In this document: positions 1 to 6,436 of the stretch, piece after piece
How positions within the stretch are numbered: position 1 is the stretch's first letter
Layout: every line of letters begins with the position of its first letter
Origin: JBIICS01 sp044238735
Lineage (GTDB): Bacteria; Bacteroidota; Bacteroidia; UBA4408
Assembly: GCA_044238735.1 (NCBI GenBank)
Contig: JBIICS010000150.1
Coordinates: forward strand, 1-6,484
DNA length: 6,484 nt
Direction of reading: 5' to 3'
Position numbers and translations under genes: made by a program
Notes under the pieces: model-generated
Told to the model about the DNA's origin: nothing
Database searches by the model: none
Seen by the model: the letters and a program-made list of their open reading frames with translations, nothing else

Positions 1-1764
1 GTAAAACTTTAAATTACGTTGCTTACGATTAATGTTAAACGAAATGGCCTGCAATGTTCCGGTTAACAAGTGCTGTCTGAGCATATTTACCTCGTTACTA
101 ACCGGATTCAACAATTCAACAGCCGAATTTTGGTTATATGTTTCAGTAGTTTTATTTAACTGATCTTTTGTTAGTGACAACGACATCATTTCAGCAAATC
201 CATTATAACTTAAAAAATCAGATATTCTATTCTGAACTGCATCCGGCTGAGGTCGGAGGGTGTAATTTACTGATGCATTTATTTTGGCTGGTATTTCAAC
301 ATTATTGTAACCATAGATTCGTAAAACTTCTTCTACTATATCCGCTTCTTGCGTTACATCTGTTTTGTAGGTTGGTATACTCAATAATAACGTATCATTA
401 TTCTCTTCCTTAACTTTGATACCTAAACTATTTAAAATATTTTTTACCGTTAGAGAATCTATATTTTTACCTATATATTTATTTATTGAAGTATAGGATA
501 CCGAAACTTCGTTTTCTTCTATTTTAAAGGGATAATGATCGATAATATTTCCAGTGGTTTTAGCTCCTGTTTCGGAACAAATTAAATAGGCCGCCCTTTT
601 TAAAGCGAATAAAACATGATTCGGATCTGTACCTCTTTCAAATCGGAAGCTGGAGTCGGTTTTTAACTGTAATTCTCGGGCAGTTTTTCTAACACTGGCA
701 GCATTAAAATGAGCACTCTCTAAAAAAACATTTACGGTATTATCATTAACACCCGATTGTTCTCCTCCAAAAACACCGGCAATACACATGGGATCTTCAG
801 CATTACAAATCATTAAATGGTTCGATTTTAAAACACGTTCAACCCCGTCTAAAGTGGTAAATTTTGTTCCCTCTTTTGCTGAAGTAACCTTAATGGTGTT
901 TCCTTTTATTTTATCGGCATCAAAAGCATGTAAAGGCTGACCCGTTTCGTGCATCACATAATTTGTAATATCTACAATATTGTTTATACTTCGCAGCCCT
1001 ATTGATTCTAAGGCCGTTTTGAGCCATTTAGGTGACTCCCCTACTTTTACATCAGTAAGGTAAACACCGCTGTATCGTGGACATAAATCAACGCTATCTA
1101 CTATAACTTTAATCGGACAAACATCCGTTGTTAAACTCAACAACTGATATTCCGGAAGTTTAACAGAAGAGTTAATTTTAAGTCGTTGCAATAATAATGC
1201 TGACAAATCGCGTGCTACACCCATGTGAGATATTGCATCCGTTCTGTTTGGAGTTAATCCAATTTCAAAAATGAAATCCGATTGTAAATTAAAATAGGTA
1301 GATGCTGGTAATCCTACTTTTGTGTCAAAAGGTAATTCCATTATACCGTCATGCGAAATACCCAAGCCGATTTCATCTTCGGCACATAACATTCCTTCCG
1401 ACAAAGCACCTCTAATTTTAGATTTTTTTATTTCGAAAGGTTCACCTCCGTTAGGGTATAACTTGGTTCCAACAGTAGCAACAATTACTTTTTGTCCCGC
1501 CCTTGCATTAGGGGCACCACAAACAATATTTAATGGTACGGCTTCGCCTATATTTACGGTAGTAATTTTTAGTCGATCAGCATCGGGGTGTTTTTCACAT
1601 GTTAGAATCTCTCCCACTACCAAACCGTTTAAACCACCTTTAACCGTTTCGAATGTTTCGATACTTTCCACTTCTAGACCGCCGTCTGTTAATAATTCTC
1701 CAATTTTTACAGGATCTAAGTCAACATTTATATAATTTTTCAACCAGTTTAAAGAAATCTTCAT
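1..1764 (-). CDS. pheT: Phenylalanyl-tRNA synthetase beta subunit, 5' part (runs off left edge)
   Basis: This is the beta chain of the cytoplasmic (alpha-beta)2 enzyme that charges tRNA-Phe with phenylalanine; it provides tRNA binding and, through the B3/B4 domain, editing of mischarged Tyr-tRNA-Phe. Reading leftward from the ATG at 1764-1762, the frame stays open for 588 codons and is cut by the window edge, with no stop or frameshift. It begins MKISLNWLKNYI, typical of PheT. An EMAP/OB-fold tRNA-binding domain spans about residues 45-155, with CEKHPDADRLKI at 56-67 and VCGAPNAR at 81-88. The B3/B4 domain spans about 215-390, with GQPLHAFDADK at 275-285 and SFRFERGTDP at 372-381. The B5 domain follows to about 490 and ends EADIVEEVLRIYGYNN (473-488). 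The start of the catalytic-like core follows. The remaining 200 or so residues, including the FDX-ACB anticodon-binding domain, should lie outside the window. The alpha subunit gene (pheS) is not next to its 5' end. Family identity is very secure. Confidence 0.97.
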   Translation of the reverse strand, partial: MKISLNWLKNYINVDLDPVKIGELLTDGGLEVESIETFETVKGGLNGLVVGEILTCEKHPDADRLKITTVNIGEAVPLNIVCGAPNARAGQKVIVATVGTKLYPNGGEPFEIKKSKIRGALSEGMLCAEDEIGLGISHDGIMELPFDTKVGLPASTYFNLQSDFIFEIGLTPNRTDAISHMGVARDLSALLLQRLKINSSVKLPEYQLLSLTTDVCPIKVIVDSVDLCPRYSGVYLTDVKVGESPKWLKTALESIGLRSINNIVDITNYVMHETGQPLHAFDADKIKGNTIKVTSAKEGTKFTTLDGVERVLKSNHLMICNAEDPMCIAGVFGGEQSGVNDNTVNVFLESAHFNAASVRKTARELQLKTDSSFRFERGTDPNHVLFALKRAAYLICSETGAKTTGNIIDHYPFKIEENEVSVSYTSINKYIGKNIDSLTVKNILNSLGIKVKEENNDTLLLSIPTYKTDVTQEADIVEEVLRIYGYNNVEIPAKINASVNYTLRPQPDAVQNRISDFLSYNGFAEMMSLSLTKDQLNKTTETYNQNSAVELLNPVSNEVNMLRQHLLTGTLQAISFNINRKQRNLKFY

Positions 1765-1789
1765 ATCTATTTTTACAAAAAAAATTTAT

Positions 1790-1797
1790 CAAATTTA
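1790..1797 (-). promoter_or_regulatory. Probable pheT promoter -7 element (TAAATTTG)
   Basis: On the minus strand 1797-1790 reads TAAATTTG, an exact match to the Bacteroidota -7 consensus TAnnTTTG, 25 nt upstream of the pheT start codon. That would give a 5' leader of roughly 20 nt. No clear TTG/TTTG -33 element sits at the usual 19-21 nt spacing, so the call rests on the -7 box and its position. In a sequence this AT-rich a chance match is possible. Confidence 0.45.
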
Positions 1798-1879
1798 AGA
1801 AATTTAATGCGGATATTGCCTAAAGCGTTCGGCAGGTTTAAGGTAGTTAAATGATTTTATATGATATTGATAATTACAC

Positions 1880-1942
1880 ATCGTCTTTACTTTTAATAGT
1901 TTTTCAATTTTAAAAAATACCTAACCAAAAAGTAAAAACGAT
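1880..1942. repeat. Long imperfect inverted repeat (15-bp arms, 33-nt loop)
   Basis: The arm 1880-1894 (ATCGTCTTTACTTTT) pairs with 1928-1942 (AAAAGTAAAAACGAT) at 14 of 15 positions; the only mismatch is C1885 against A1937. Inside the loop, TAG (1897-1899) can pair with CTA (1921-1923), and T1900-T1904 with the A run at 1913-1917, which would extend the fold. The stem contains G-C pairs at 1882, 1883 and 1890, so it is not purely an A/T accident. It lies between divergent promoters, about 115 nt from pheT and 80 nt from the SprT-like gene. It could be a binding site, a structured transcript or the relic of a small element; the sequence does not decide. Confidence 0.5.
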
Positions 1943-2009
1943 TCTTTTATTGAGAAAAATAAGTTAATAAAATTTATAAAGAACTATAATTACAATTTAC
2001 CCTCTAACT

Positions 2010-2017
2010 TAAATTTG
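2010..2017 (+). promoter_or_regulatory. Probable -7 element (TAAATTTG) next to the SprT-like start codon
   Basis: TAAATTTG matches the Bacteroidota -7 consensus TAnnTTTG exactly and ends only 4 nt before the ATG at 2022. Transcription normally begins about 5-7 nt downstream of this box, so the mRNA would begin at or next to the start codon and be leaderless or nearly so. No clear -33 element was found. The match could be chance in AT-rich DNA. Confidence 0.4.
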
Positions 2018-2021
2018 CTTA

Positions 2022-2657
2022 ATGAGTTATCATTCATATACCGAAGTGTTGAGAAACTATATGCCCGCGGAAGCAGCAGAATTGGCAAGCAAGTGGTTAA
2101 TTGTCTATAACTTCGATTTAAAAATTACCAGAGAAAGACGAAGCAAACTGGGCGACTATATGGCCCCCATAAAAAATAATAGGCATAAAATTACTATAAA
2201 TCATAACCTTAATGAGTTTTCCTTCTTAATTACTTTTGTTCATGAAGTAGCTCATTTAACTACTTACGAAAAATACGGTAACAGCGTAAAAGCGCATGGC
2301 GCAGAATGGAAGGCAGAATTTAGAGGACTTATGCACCCCTTTTTTGAAATGGCCGTTTTTCCTGAAGATATTGGAAAAGCGCTAATAAGATATCTTGGTA
2401 ATCCCGCTGCAACAAGTTGTGGCGATATAAATTTACAAAAGGTACTTCGTAAATACGATAAAAATCTCGAGCTTAATTCTAACTCAATACATCTAGAAGA
2501 ACTGGCACCTAATGCTATTTTTAAATACAATAAGCGTTATTTTGTAAGAGGACTAAAATTAAAGAAACGCATAAAATGCCGCGAATTAAAAAGCAATTCG
2601 GAATATTTATTTAATCCCATAACACTTGTAGAAATAGTTCAGAACACATTACTGTAA
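2022..2657 (+). CDS. SprT-like zinc metallopeptidase
   Basis: This 211-residue protein belongs to the SprT/Spartan-like family of probable zinc-dependent proteases; the eukaryotic relative SPRTN cleaves DNA-protein crosslinks, while bacterial members are poorly characterised. The catalytic motif is HEVAH at 74-78 (zinc ligands H74 and H78, base E75). AHGAEW follows at 91-96, giving the third ligand H92 and the conserved W96. The C-terminal part has TSCGD (131-135) and IKCREL (184-189), the place of the family's zinc ribbon. Only one cysteine remains in each half (C133, C187) instead of a CxxC pair, so that zinc site is probably reduced or lost, as I recall for many Bacteroidota members. The N-terminus (LRNYMPAEA, then TRERRSKLGDY) fits the family, so the ATG at 2022 is preferred to the internal ATG at residue 14. 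There is no signal peptide, so it should be cytoplasmic. It is divergent from pheT and 275 nt from the next gene. Confidence 0.9.
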   Translation: MSYHSYTEVLRNYMPAEAAELASKWLIVYNFDLKITRERRSKLGDYMAPIKNNRHKITINHNLNEFSFLITFVHEVAHLTTYEKYGNSVKAHGAEWKAEFRGLMHPFFEMAVFPEDIGKALIRYLGNPAATSCGDINLQKVLRKYDKNLELNSNSIHLEELAPNAIFKYNKRYFVRGLKLKKRIKCRELKSNSEYLFNPITLVEIVQNTLL

Positions 2658-2932
2658 TCTCATGAATGCATTTGATTGGTAAAATTGACTCTAGTATAAT
2701 TAACCCGAATAATGCAATAGAACTAAAACAAACAATTACATAAGGGGATCGCTTAATACTAAGCTAGCCAGTGATACCATGATTAAACGAAAATTCAATC
2801 TTGGCCAATACATTTTTGAGACAATGAATTGGGTTAATTTTTAAAAAATTAAAAATTTAGCTTAAAATACCATCAAACTTTTGCTGTTTATCCTTAATTT
2901 TAGGATTATAGTATTTATAAAAAGGATTAATT
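2658..2932. other. AT-rich gap between the SprT-like and SUI1/YciH genes
   Basis: No gene is supported in these 275 bases. The longest plus-strand ATG frame I noticed is 21 codons (2779-2844) and has no recognisable features. An all-A/T hairpin sits at 2836-2857. TTTG at 2880-2883 could be part of a promoter for the downstream gene, but nothing at the expected spacing matches TAnnTTTG well; the nearest is TAGTATTT at 2909-2916. I see no GC-rich rho-independent terminator after the SprT-like gene. The length leaves room for a long leader or a small RNA, but I have no positive evidence for either. Confidence 0.6.
2836..2857. repeat. Perfect A/T inverted repeat (9-bp arms, 4-nt loop)
   Basis: AATTTTTAA (2836-2844) and TTAAAAATT (2849-2857) are exact reverse complements separated by AAAA. 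The stem has no G-C pair and is weak as RNA. It could be a bent or easily melted segment or a poor terminator working in both directions, but similar structures arise by chance in such DNA. Confidence 0.4.
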
Positions 2933-3271
2933 ATGAGCAAAAAGAAGTTTGTTAATGTAGTTTATTCCACAAATCCCGATTTTAATTATCAGGAGGAAAA
3001 TTACATGGAGTCTGAAACTTTAGCTCCAAATCATCAAAACCTCAAAGTTTTTTTAGATAAAAAACAAAGGGCAGGCAAAGCGGTTAGTTTAATTGATGGT
3101 TTTATAGGTAAAACAGAAGATTTAGAGGAACTAGGCAAACTGATCAAGCAAAAATGTGGAGTTGGTGGCTCTGTAAAAGATGGACAAATATTAATTCAGG
3201 GCGACTTTAGAGATAAAATTATAGCTCTTTTAATCGAAAAAGGTTATAAAGCCAAAAAAGCGGGTGGGTAA
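2933..3271 (+). CDS. yciH: SUI1/YciH family translation-initiation-related protein
   Basis: This 112-residue protein has one SUI1 (eIF1-like) domain over about residues 38-110. The bacterial YciH family resembles eukaryotic eIF1 and has been linked to fidelity of start-codon selection and to translation under stress; its role in Bacteroidota is not established. Visible landmarks are the basic stretch LDKKQRAGKAVSLIDGF (41-57), the helix ending LGKLIKQKCGVGGSVKDG (67-84), then ILIQGDF (86-92) and a final helix IIALLIEKGYKAKKAG (96-111). The GVGGSVKDG turn followed by IQGD is the clearest family signature. The first 37 residues are acidic and poorly conserved. The length is close to E. coli YciH. 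AAAGGA lies 7 nt before the ATG and may act as a weak ribosome-binding site. The protein is cytoplasmic. An 87-nt gap separates it from the SiaC-like gene, so co-transcription is possible but unproven. Confidence 0.9.
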   Translation: MSKKKFVNVVYSTNPDFNYQEENYMESETLAPNHQNLKVFLDKKQRAGKAVSLIDGFIGKTEDLEELGKLIKQKCGVGGSVKDGQILIQGDFRDKIIALLIEKGYKAKKAGG

Positions 3272-3328
3272 AATCCTTTAAACCAACAATTAAGTCGTTT
3301 ATTCGCTTAAATTATTAATTTAATTAAC

Positions 3329-3336
3329 TAAATTAG
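3329..3336 (+). promoter_or_regulatory. Possible -7 element (TAAATTAG) upstream of the SiaC-like gene
   Basis: TAAATTAG differs from the Bacteroidota -7 consensus TAnnTTTG at one position and lies 22 nt before the ATG at 3359. It overlaps the left arm of the inverted repeat at 3331-3347. No -33 element is evident, so this is a weak call. Confidence 0.3.
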
Positions 3337-3347
3337 CAATGCTAATT
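3331..3347. repeat. Perfect inverted repeat, possible operator, 11 nt before the SiaC-like start
   Basis: AATTAGC (3331-3337) and GCTAATT (3341-3347) are exact reverse complements around AAT. The repeat overlaps a possible -7 box and the expected transcription start, the usual place for a repressor site. As RNA it would be a short hairpin in the leader just before the start codon and could affect translation. The evidence is symmetry and position only. Confidence 0.45.
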
Positions 3348-3358
3348 AAAAGCTTTAT

Positions 3359-3763
3359 ATGTCGCTGGCACCATTAGAACTTCAAGCGGGAGAATTGACT
3401 CCTTATATTTTATTAGATGCAGAAAAAAAGGTATGCATGTTTAAAGGTAGATGCATTCCTGAAAATCCTAATCAGTATTTTTTATCTATTTTAAATTGGA
3501 TAGAAGGTCTAAAAAATTTAAAAAATGATCATTTAGATATAATCTGTAAAATTCAATATTTTAATACTGCTTCGGCAAAATATTTACTTGAAATTTTCAA
3601 GAGACTTGAAACAGTTGCTATTGAAGGTGGAAATAAAATTACTTTGAATTGGTATTATGAAACCGACGACGACGATATGAAAGAAGCAGGAGAACACTTT
3701 GCTGATTTAGTAAAATTACCTTTCAATCTTACGGAATTATCTGAAGAAGAATTTGATAGCTAA
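3359..3763 (+). CDS. SiaC family (DUF1987) regulatory phosphoprotein
   Basis: This 134-residue cytoplasmic protein matches the DUF1987/SiaC family. In Pseudomonas aeruginosa, SiaC is phosphorylated on a threonine by the kinase SiaB, dephosphorylated by the PP2C phosphatase SiaA, and when unphosphorylated activates a diguanylate cyclase. Family landmarks are GRCIPENPNQYF (30-41), the central YFNTASAKYLLEI (67-79) and WYYETDDDDMKEAGE (98-112). T70 in YFNTAS is the likely counterpart of the phosphorylated threonine; this is my alignment by eye. The fold resembles STAS/anti-sigma antagonists. The ATG at 3359 gives the family's usual length. No siaA- or siaB-like gene is present here. The stop codon is one base from the start of the binding lipoprotein, so the two are almost certainly co-transcribed and probably translationally coupled. 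A link to c-di-GMP in this organism is inference only. Confidence 0.85.
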   Translation: MSLAPLELQAGELTPYILLDAEKKVCMFKGRCIPENPNQYFLSILNWIEGLKNLKNDHLDIICKIQYFNTASAKYLLEIFKRLETVAIEGGNKITLNWYYETDDDDMKEAGEHFADLVKLPFNLTELSEEEFDS

Positions 3764-3764
3764 A

Positions 3765-5546
3765 ATGTTTAAATTTAAATTATACAACATATGGAGCCCG
3801 GTATTGCTGGGCTTTCTTTTTGTTTTTGCTTTAGGATGTAAGAACAATAAAAGCACAAACGATACTGAAAACAACTTTAAAAACCGAATTGTAATTCATG
3901 CTTTAGCTGATCCGGTTACCCTAAATCCGGTTAATTATACTGACGCTTTTGCTGATGAAATAAATCATTATATTTTCCAAAAACTTCTGGATGTTGACCA
4001 TTACACACAACAACTCACTCCCGTTTTGGCAGAATCGCGACCACTTTTAACCCAAACACCCGAAGGAGATTTGCAAGTAACCTATAAACTAAATTCGAAA
4101 GCAACCTGGGATAATGGCAAAGCAATAACCGCCAAAGATGTTGAATTTAGCTTAAAAGTTGTTTTATGTCCAGGAGTAAACAATGAACGTAATAAACCTA
4201 ATTTCCAACTTATTAAGGATTTTAAATATTACGATGATGATCCGCTGATGTTTACTATAATTTATGATGAAACCTACATTAGAGCTGAGTTTAATTCTGG
4301 TTCAGAATATTTTATTATACCAGCTCACCTTTACGACTCTGCAGGTGTTTTATCTAAATACCGTTTACTTGATTTTTGCGATCAGGAAAGAGTGATAAAA
4401 CTAAAAAACAATAAAGCAATTAATGAATGGTCTAAAAATTTTAATGCTAACAAATATTCACGCGAAGTAGGAAATATTGAAGGTTCGGGCCCTTATCGTT
4501 TTGATGGATGGAAAACCGGTCAAGAAATTAGATTAAGCAAGAAAAAGAATTGGTGGGGAAATGACTTCAGCAATAAAAGCTCTTATTTTGATATTAAGTT
4601 AGAATATCTTATTTATAAAATTGTAAACGACCAAACAACGGCTTTGGCTGCTTTTAAATCTGGCGAAATAGATTTAATGTATGGCATCAGGTCCAAAGAC
4701 TATAATGATATTGAAAACAACAAAAAGTTAAAAACTAAACTTAACACCAACTCAACAAGTATGCTTGGTTATTCTTATGTTGGTGTAAATGCCTTAAAAA
4801 AAGAGTTGAATTCTAAAAACACCCGAAAGGCTCTTGCTCATTTGATAGATATAAATAAAATAATAAAAACAGTTAACTACGGTTATGCTTCTCCGGTTAC
4901 AGGCCCAACTCATCCGACTAAAAAAGAATGTTATGATAGTTTACTCTTACCTTACGCATTCGATTTAACAACCGCAAGAGAACTTCTTAAATTGGAGGGT
5001 TGGACCGACAGTGACCATAATGGTATTTTAGACAAATTAGTAAATGGAAAAAAAACAGAATTACGTTTATCTTTTTTAACTGTTGCCGGAAGCGATGACC
5101 GATTGGCTATTGCAAACCTAATTAAAAATTGGTTTAAAGAAGCCGGTATAGAATTGAACATACAAAACCAGGAATGGAGCGTATTTATTCAAAATGTAAT
5201 TAAGAAAAATTTCGATTTATATTATGGATCTTGGTTTGGTGAATTTGCACCCGAAGATCATACACAATTATTTCATACCTCACAAATTGCAGAAGGCTCC
5301 AACTTTGTAAATTTTGGAAATACCCAAACAGATGCTTTAATCGATTCCATCAAAGTAGAATTGAATGAAACGAAACGAAACGAAATGTATAAGCGCTTCC
5401 AACGCATACTCTTTGATGAAGCAAATTATATATTTATGATGTCACCAAATAACAATATCGCAATAAGTAATGAGTTTATAAACGTAAAATTCACAACAGT
5501 TTATCCGGGTTTTTGGGCGCCCGGTTTTTCATTAAAAAATGAATAA
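3765..5546 (+). CDS. OppA/DppA-type ABC transporter substrate-binding lipoprotein (SBP_bac_5)
   Basis: This 593-residue protein is the extracytoplasmic solute receptor of a peptide-type ABC importer; family members bind oligopeptides, dipeptides, nickel or sugars, and the ligand cannot be read from sequence. The N-terminus is a lipoprotein signal: basic MFKFK, a hydrophobic core at 11-23, and FALGC with the lipidated cysteine at residue 25. Family-5 landmarks follow: ADPVTLNPVNYTDA (48-61), TWDNGKAITAKDVEFSL (114-130), GSGPYRF (240-246), NWWG (262-265), AFKSGEIDL (296-304), RKALAHLIDINKI (354-366) and WFKEAGIELNIQNQEW (456-471). DSDHNGILD (415-423) resembles a calcium-binding loop. The frame extends 4 codons upstream to a TTG at 3753 inside the SiaC-like gene. 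I prefer the ATG at 3765, one base after that gene's stop, because it gives a normal signal peptide. A permease begins downstream, which supports an importer operon. Confidence 0.93.
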   Translation: MFKFKLYNIWSPVLLGFLFVFALGCKNNKSTNDTENNFKNRIVIHALADPVTLNPVNYTDAFADEINHYIFQKLLDVDHYTQQLTPVLAESRPLLTQTPEGDLQVTYKLNSKATWDNGKAITAKDVEFSLKVVLCPGVNNERNKPNFQLIKDFKYYDDDPLMFTIIYDETYIRAEFNSGSEYFIIPAHLYDSAGVLSKYRLLDFCDQERVIKLKNNKAINEWSKNFNANKYSREVGNIEGSGPYRFDGWKTGQEIRLSKKKNWWGNDFSNKSSYFDIKLEYLIYKIVNDQTTALAAFKSGEIDLMYGIRSKDYNDIENNKKLKTKLNTNSTSMLGYSYVGVNALKKELNSKNTRKALAHLIDINKIIKTVNYGYASPVTGPTHPTKKECYDSLLLPYAFDLTTARELLKLEGWTDSDHNGILDKLVNGKKTELRLSFLTVAGSDDRLAIANLIKNWFKEAGIELNIQNQEWSVFIQNVIKKNFDLYYGSWFGEFAPEDHTQLFHTSQIAEGSNFVNFGNTQTDALIDSIKVELNETKRNEMYKRFQRILFDEANYIFMMSPNNNIAISNEFINVKFTTVYPGFWAPGFSLKNE

Positions 5547-5582
5547 ATGACGAATATCAGACTTATCTAAACAAACTATTAT

Positions 5583-5590
5583 TATCTTCG
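5583..5590 (+). promoter_or_regulatory. Possible internal -7 element (TATCTTCG) before the usp gene
   Basis: TATCTTCG matches the TAnnTTTG consensus apart from C for T at the seventh base and lies 19 nt before the ATG at 5610, within the 63-nt gap after the binding-protein gene. It could give the stress protein and permease their own transcription start in addition to read-through. No -33 element was identified. Confidence 0.35.
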
Positions 5591-5609
5591 AAATCAATTA
5601 AACTTATTT

Positions 5610-6428
5610 ATGAAAAACATTTTAGTTCCGGTAGATTTTACTCCCTCTTCTTCAGCCGCTGTTAAATTTGCAGCCCTATTATCTAAAAAATTCTCGTGCC
5701 CTCTAACCCTGTTACACGTATACAGAATTCCTCTTGCTCCCGAGATTCCAGCAATGCTTATTAATGAAAAAGATGCAAAAACAGAAGTTGTAAATCTAAT
5801 TCATAAAAATTATTCCAAGTTATTAAGCGGATTTAAATTCAACATCGAAGTACAATTCAGTTACGACTTTGTTGGTACAACACTCAAAATGGCTAAAAAA
5901 CATAAATCCGATTTTATTTTAATTGGTAAATCGAAAAGTAGTCATATCGAAAAAGTGATTTTCGGAAATCATTTATCCTTATTAATGAAGGAAACTAAAA
6001 TACCGGTAATTGCTATACCGGAAGGAAATAAGATTCATGATATAAAACGACTTGCCTTATCTACCAAGCTAGAGGGTTTAAATTCAAAAAAACACTTATC
6101 TTTCATAAAAGAAATTGCAAGTGCTTTCAATGCAGAAATTAACGTTACCCATGTTACCCCTTACATTAGAGATCATCAGGATAGAGTTCAACTTCATACC
6201 CTATTGGAAAATGTTTCTAAGAAATTAGCCTACAACAAAACAACTCTTTCATTGCTAGAAAATAATTCGGCCGAAAAAGGCATACAAGCTCATATCGAAC
6301 ACAAATCAATTCAGATGCTTGCTATATTGTTTCACAAACACAATTTAATCGAAAAAATATTTGCCCCTAATAATTCCAAAAACATAGCTGTTAACATTCA
6401 AAAACCACTTCTGGTTTTACCTGATTAA
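5610..6428 (+). CDS. Tandem universal stress protein (two UspA domains)
   Basis: This 272-residue cytoplasmic protein has two UspA-like alpha/beta domains. Domain 1 (about 1-138) starts MKNILVPVDFTPSSSAAVKF, with the usual D9, and ends with FILIGKSKSSHIEKVIFGN (102-120) and IPVIAIPEG (131-139). Domain 2 (about 145-272) ends with MLAILFHKHNLIEKIF (236-251) and KPLLVLPD (265-272), the HKH form common in Bacteroidota. The classical ATP-binding signature GxxGx9G(S/T) is degenerate in domain 1 (G106, K109 for the second Gly, G119, N120 for Ser/Thr) and absent from domain 2, so nucleotide binding is doubtful. Usp proteins generally help cells survive starvation or oxidative and membrane stress, by mechanisms that are mostly unknown. 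The gene lies 63 nt after the binding protein and 8 nt before a permease start, so it sits inside a transporter operon. It could modulate that transporter or simply share its expression. Confidence 0.9.
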   Translation: MKNILVPVDFTPSSSAAVKFAALLSKKFSCPLTLLHVYRIPLAPEIPAMLINEKDAKTEVVNLIHKNYSKLLSGFKFNIEVQFSYDFVGTTLKMAKKHKSDFILIGKSKSSHIEKVIFGNHLSLLMKETKIPVIAIPEGNKIHDIKRLALSTKLEGLNSKKHLSFIKEIASAFNAEINVTHVTPYIRDHQDRVQLHTLLENVSKKLAYNKTTLSLLENNSAEKGIQAHIEHKSIQMLAILFHKHNLIEKIFAPNNSKNIAVNIQKPLLVLPD

Positions 6429-6436
6429 GCAACGAT

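Larger units (their letters stand above)
1765..2021. other. Divergent intergenic region between pheT and the SprT-like gene
   Basis: These 257 AT-rich bases separate two genes that diverge, so the region should hold both promoters. I see a TAnnTTTG-type -7 box on each side (listed separately) and a long imperfect inverted repeat in the middle. I found no convincing open frame, tRNA-like fold or recognisable riboswitch. Upstream of pheT the bases AAATTTAA occur twice with one base between them (1791-1798 and 1800-1807), so the -7 box lies in a short tandem duplication. Confidence 0.7.

Noticed and set aside
168..413. An 81-codon plus-strand open frame
   Set aside because: It lies entirely inside pheT on the opposite strand, and its translation has no family-like features.
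1322..1735. A 137-codon plus-strand open frame
   Set aside because: It is antisense to the well-conserved tRNA-binding domain of pheT, so it is a shadow.
1..1764. Truncated pheT as a pseudogene
   Set aside because: The frame is intact to the window edge; the missing C-terminus is explained by the boundary.
2264..2530. An 88-codon minus-strand open frame
   Set aside because: It is antisense to the SprT-like gene, whose catalytic motifs are clear; no supporting signal of its own.
2779..2844. A 21-codon plus-strand frame, MIKRKFNLGQYIFETMNWVNF
   Set aside because: It is very short, lacks an obvious start signal or recognisable motif, and is expected by chance in 275 bases.
2836..2857. A/T hairpin as a rho-independent terminator
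   Set aside because: The stem has no G-C pairs, and it lies about 180 nt after the SprT-like stop; kept only as a repeat.
4952..5161. A 69-codon minus-strand open frame
   Set aside because: It is antisense to conserved segments of the binding lipoprotein.
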